Shown here: one piece after another, positions 62,101 to 64,000 of the stretch
Position numbering within the stretch: position 1 is the first letter of the stretch
Layout: each line of letters opens with the position of its first letter
Assembly (NCBI RefSeq): GCF_000003855.2
Contig: NW_003101676.1
Location: 1,548,720-1,612,719 of the forward strand
DNA length: 64,000 nt
Direction: 5' to 3'
Source: Blastomyces gilchristii SLH14081
Lineage: Eukaryota > Ascomycota > Eurotiomycetes > Onygenales > Ajellomycetaceae
Program-made: the position numbers and the translations under genes
Notes under the pieces: model-generated
Told to the model about the DNA's origin: nothing
The model's database searches: none
What the model saw: only the letters and a program-made list of their open reading frames with translations

Positions 62101-62692
62101 ATACATGAATATTACATGAAAGTGTTGAATCTTCTAGAGATTACACAGTTTACACTGAATCTCTGCAGTCTGATTTAAATCACTGATAATATAGTAATAA
62201 AGCTCTGAGATATCTATAACTGAGCAGAGGTCTTCATGACAACTGTAAAATAAGATTAAGAAGATTAAATCAATATTTAATAAGATTCTGCAGAACAGTA
62301 TAAGATAGAAGATCTTGTATAATTGAATCTCAAGAATATATGAATCACATATTCATCTCATATACTAGACTATCATCATGTCAGATATAAAGTGATAGAA
62401 GTTCTAGATAGTTACAACTACTATCTTGATACATTATCAGAGATTTATAATATATTTCACACAAGCTTACTCTGCTATGCTATCACTGATCTATTCTCTT
62501 CTCAGCTGACTTCTGACTGACAGTTGTCAGATATCATAGAAGAAGATAATGAGCTTAAGTGAGAGATTGAGAATATTCTCAATGAGAGATTCTGCAGCTG
62601 CAGCTGATAATATCTTGTGAAATGAGTCAGCTATGATTAACTGATCTGAACTCTGAGTTCTGTGTTATTCAAAACAGTAGCCCTTGACTGAT
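59131..62692 (+). pseudogene. Element F pol relic with chromodomain
   Basis: Protease region opens at 59131 with VMIDSS where DSG is expected. RT at about 59820-60480 with FCMNYQELN and an intact catalytic box YLDD (60274-60285). RNase H at about 60650-61000, integrase core at about 61630-62040 with IVSDQSC. The chromodomain is at about 62540-62692 (KWEIENILNERF, YLVKWVSYD, TVALDWWE-like end). Stops throughout. It is the only element here with an unmutated RT active-site box. Confidence 0.82.
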
Positions 62693-62721
62693 GAGAACTG
62701 CTTCTGAAAAGAAGAGGCTAA

Positions 62722-63083
62722 TGTGATGAGCTGTACTCAATCAATTATATAGACTATTTCATTACACTTCACAGATTCCAATCACTTCATTCTTGAATAT
62801 GTATGCTCTGATTCTCAGCCATTCTTGATTGCTGATTCTCGGCTGCTATGAATGCATACACTTCAATTCTCAGCCATTCTCAATTGCTGATTCTCAGCTG
62901 CTATGAATGCATGTATATTCTTCCACCCTGAAGCTTCACTGCATACATCATCACATACATGTATAAATATTCATCTTGATTGCTGATTCTTGCACTTTCT
63001 CTTTCTTTTCTTCTCTAACATTTTTATCTTTGTTATATAAGACTTATATATTATATCAATCTAATCGGTGTAGGCCTCTTACA
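62722..63083 (+). repeat. Element F 3' LTR
   Basis: 362 bp. The inner end (tgtgatgagctgt) has lost its CpGs; the outer end keeps one (atcggt at 63064). Confidence 0.9.
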
Positions 63084-63088
63084 GTATT

Positions 63089-64000
63089 GAACAGTCTCAT
63101 TCTTGAACTTTAAAAAATATACTCAACAGTAGCAAGTTATATCACAGATAATAAGTATTCAGTATTTAATTCTCTGATAGAACTCTAAGAGATAATCAGA
63201 GAGATCTTTCAATATATATTCACTGTCTACAAGATTAATATAAATCTTCTTAATAAGTTAAATAGATCTAGATATCAGTGTTTTTGAATAATCTCATATC
63301 ATATCTGTCTTAATACATTTCTTGCAAAAGAACTTAGTCTTAGAATCTTTAATTATAACTTCAGTATGAGAATTCTTAGTCATAGTAATTATAGCATCAG
63401 TGTGAATATGATTAAGATTGTAGTATCAATTTAAAAGAGTCTTTGATATCTTTGATATCTGTGTTTTCATATTAGCAGAATCAATGTTATTAATAGTAGT
63501 AATAGTAGTCATAGAAAAATCAACTTTTCAGTTAAAATTATACTCATAAAATATTATAATATACTTGACTGTCTTGTTCAGATAATTGAGATTCTCATTA
63601 AACTTCTATTTATTAATCTTATATATGTTGTTCTGAGTGATCTGAACTGTATGAAAAATAACACTGTTTAAGACTCTGCAAATGAAAAATGAGAGAATAG
63701 TGAAAGATAATATAAATCAGAATCTCTGATTTTCAAGCTTTATAAATAAGAGCAGATTAACTGTAATATTAGAAATATAGTAAATATTCTGTAAGTTAAT
63801 ATTATCACTCTCAATCTTCAAGGTGATAGTTTTAATCTTCTTAATAAACTCAGTTTCCTCAGTCACAGAATTGACAGAGATGTTATTATTAAAAGATTTG
63901 ATATTTAAGAAAGAATAAAGTGTATCTGTTATATTCAGACTTATATATGTATTCAAATATCAAGATCTAGAGAATGATTTTTCAGTGACTGTGAAAGAGA
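63089..64000 (-). pseudogene. Copia E protease and gag-pre-integrase relic
   Basis: An open minus-strand piece at 63956-63717 (MNTYISLNITDTL) contains TLKIESDNINLQNIYYISN followed by TVNLLLFIKLENQRF. This is the strand-and-helix segment (I.L.NV.YVP.L..NLLS...L...G type) between copia protease and integrase. The remainder down to 63089 carries integrase zinc-region DNA with stops (Cys/His spacing near 63310). Confidence 0.65.

Larger units (their letters stand above)
57273..63083 (+). mobile_element. Element F: chromovirus family 3, full length
   Basis: 5811 bp with two 362-bp LTRs and a perfect TSD gtatt (57268-57272 and 63084-63088). Shorter than families 1 and 2 because pol with its chromodomain runs almost directly into the 3' LTR, with no 1.8-kb accessory region. 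Inserted in copia E. The closest relative in the window is the solo LTR at 48245-56839. Confidence 0.92.
38809..64000 (-). mobile_element. Copia E: Ty1/copia retrotransposon, outermost host of the right nest
   Basis: Minus-strand element visible as 38809-39586, 46837-48244, 56845-57272 and 63089-64000, and continuing past the window. Read 5' to 3' on the minus strand: protease and gag-pre-integrase (63956-63717), integrase end (57272-56845), RT (about 47900-46850), RNase H (39580-39060), polypurine tract and 3' LTR. It is interrupted by D, by the family 3 solo LTR and by F. Its RT and LTR differ from those of copia G. Dead through many stops. Confidence 0.85.

Overview
This window comes from a filamentous ascomycete. 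The spliceosomal introns are short (GTAAGT/GTATGT donors, 66-105 nt), the island genes are typical fungal genes, and composition is split between a balanced gene island and AT-rich, CpG-poor, C-to-T-mutated transposon blocks. That architecture fits Eurotiomycetes, perhaps an Onygenales (Blastomyces/Histoplasma-like) genome; the genus is inference.

Left block, 1-21257: one Ty1/copia element on the plus strand (called copia G), whose 3' part of the 5' LTR starts the window and whose 3' end is at 21257. Three later insertions split it: a 506-bp hAT-like MITE (571-1076), a chromovirus of family 1 (element A, 1624-8866) and a chromovirus of family 2 (element B, 13077-20882). Each is bounded by a readable target-site duplication (TSD).

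Gene island, 21258 to about 38808: casein kinase II catalytic subunit (plus, four exons), cytosolic-type valyl-tRNA synthetase (plus, four exons, upstream ORFs), a small Cys-rich protein with a basic tail (plus), a two-exon 478-aa fungal protein (minus) and a two-exon 813-aa glutamine-rich fungal protein (minus). About 9 kb of intergenic DNA holds simple repeats and no gene I can support.

Right block, about 38809-64000: a second, different copia element on the minus strand (copia E), running off the window end. It is interrupted by element D (family 1, minus, 39587-46831), by a solo LTR of family 3 (48245-56839) and by a full family 3 chromovirus (element F, 57273-63083). The solo LTR is itself split by a MITE copy, that MITE is split by element C (family 1, 48571-56338), and C contains another MITE (53504-54009). 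This gives a nest five levels deep in which all nine insertions keep TSDs.

All open frames in the two blocks are relics with many TGA/TAA/TAG stops. The main observations are the decay pattern (CpG lost first, CpA later, outer LTR edges spared), the new-looking 506-bp MITE family, and about 1.8 kb of accessory DNA between the chromodomain and the 3' LTR in two chromovirus families, with a sense ORF in one and a possible antisense Cys-cluster ORF in the other.
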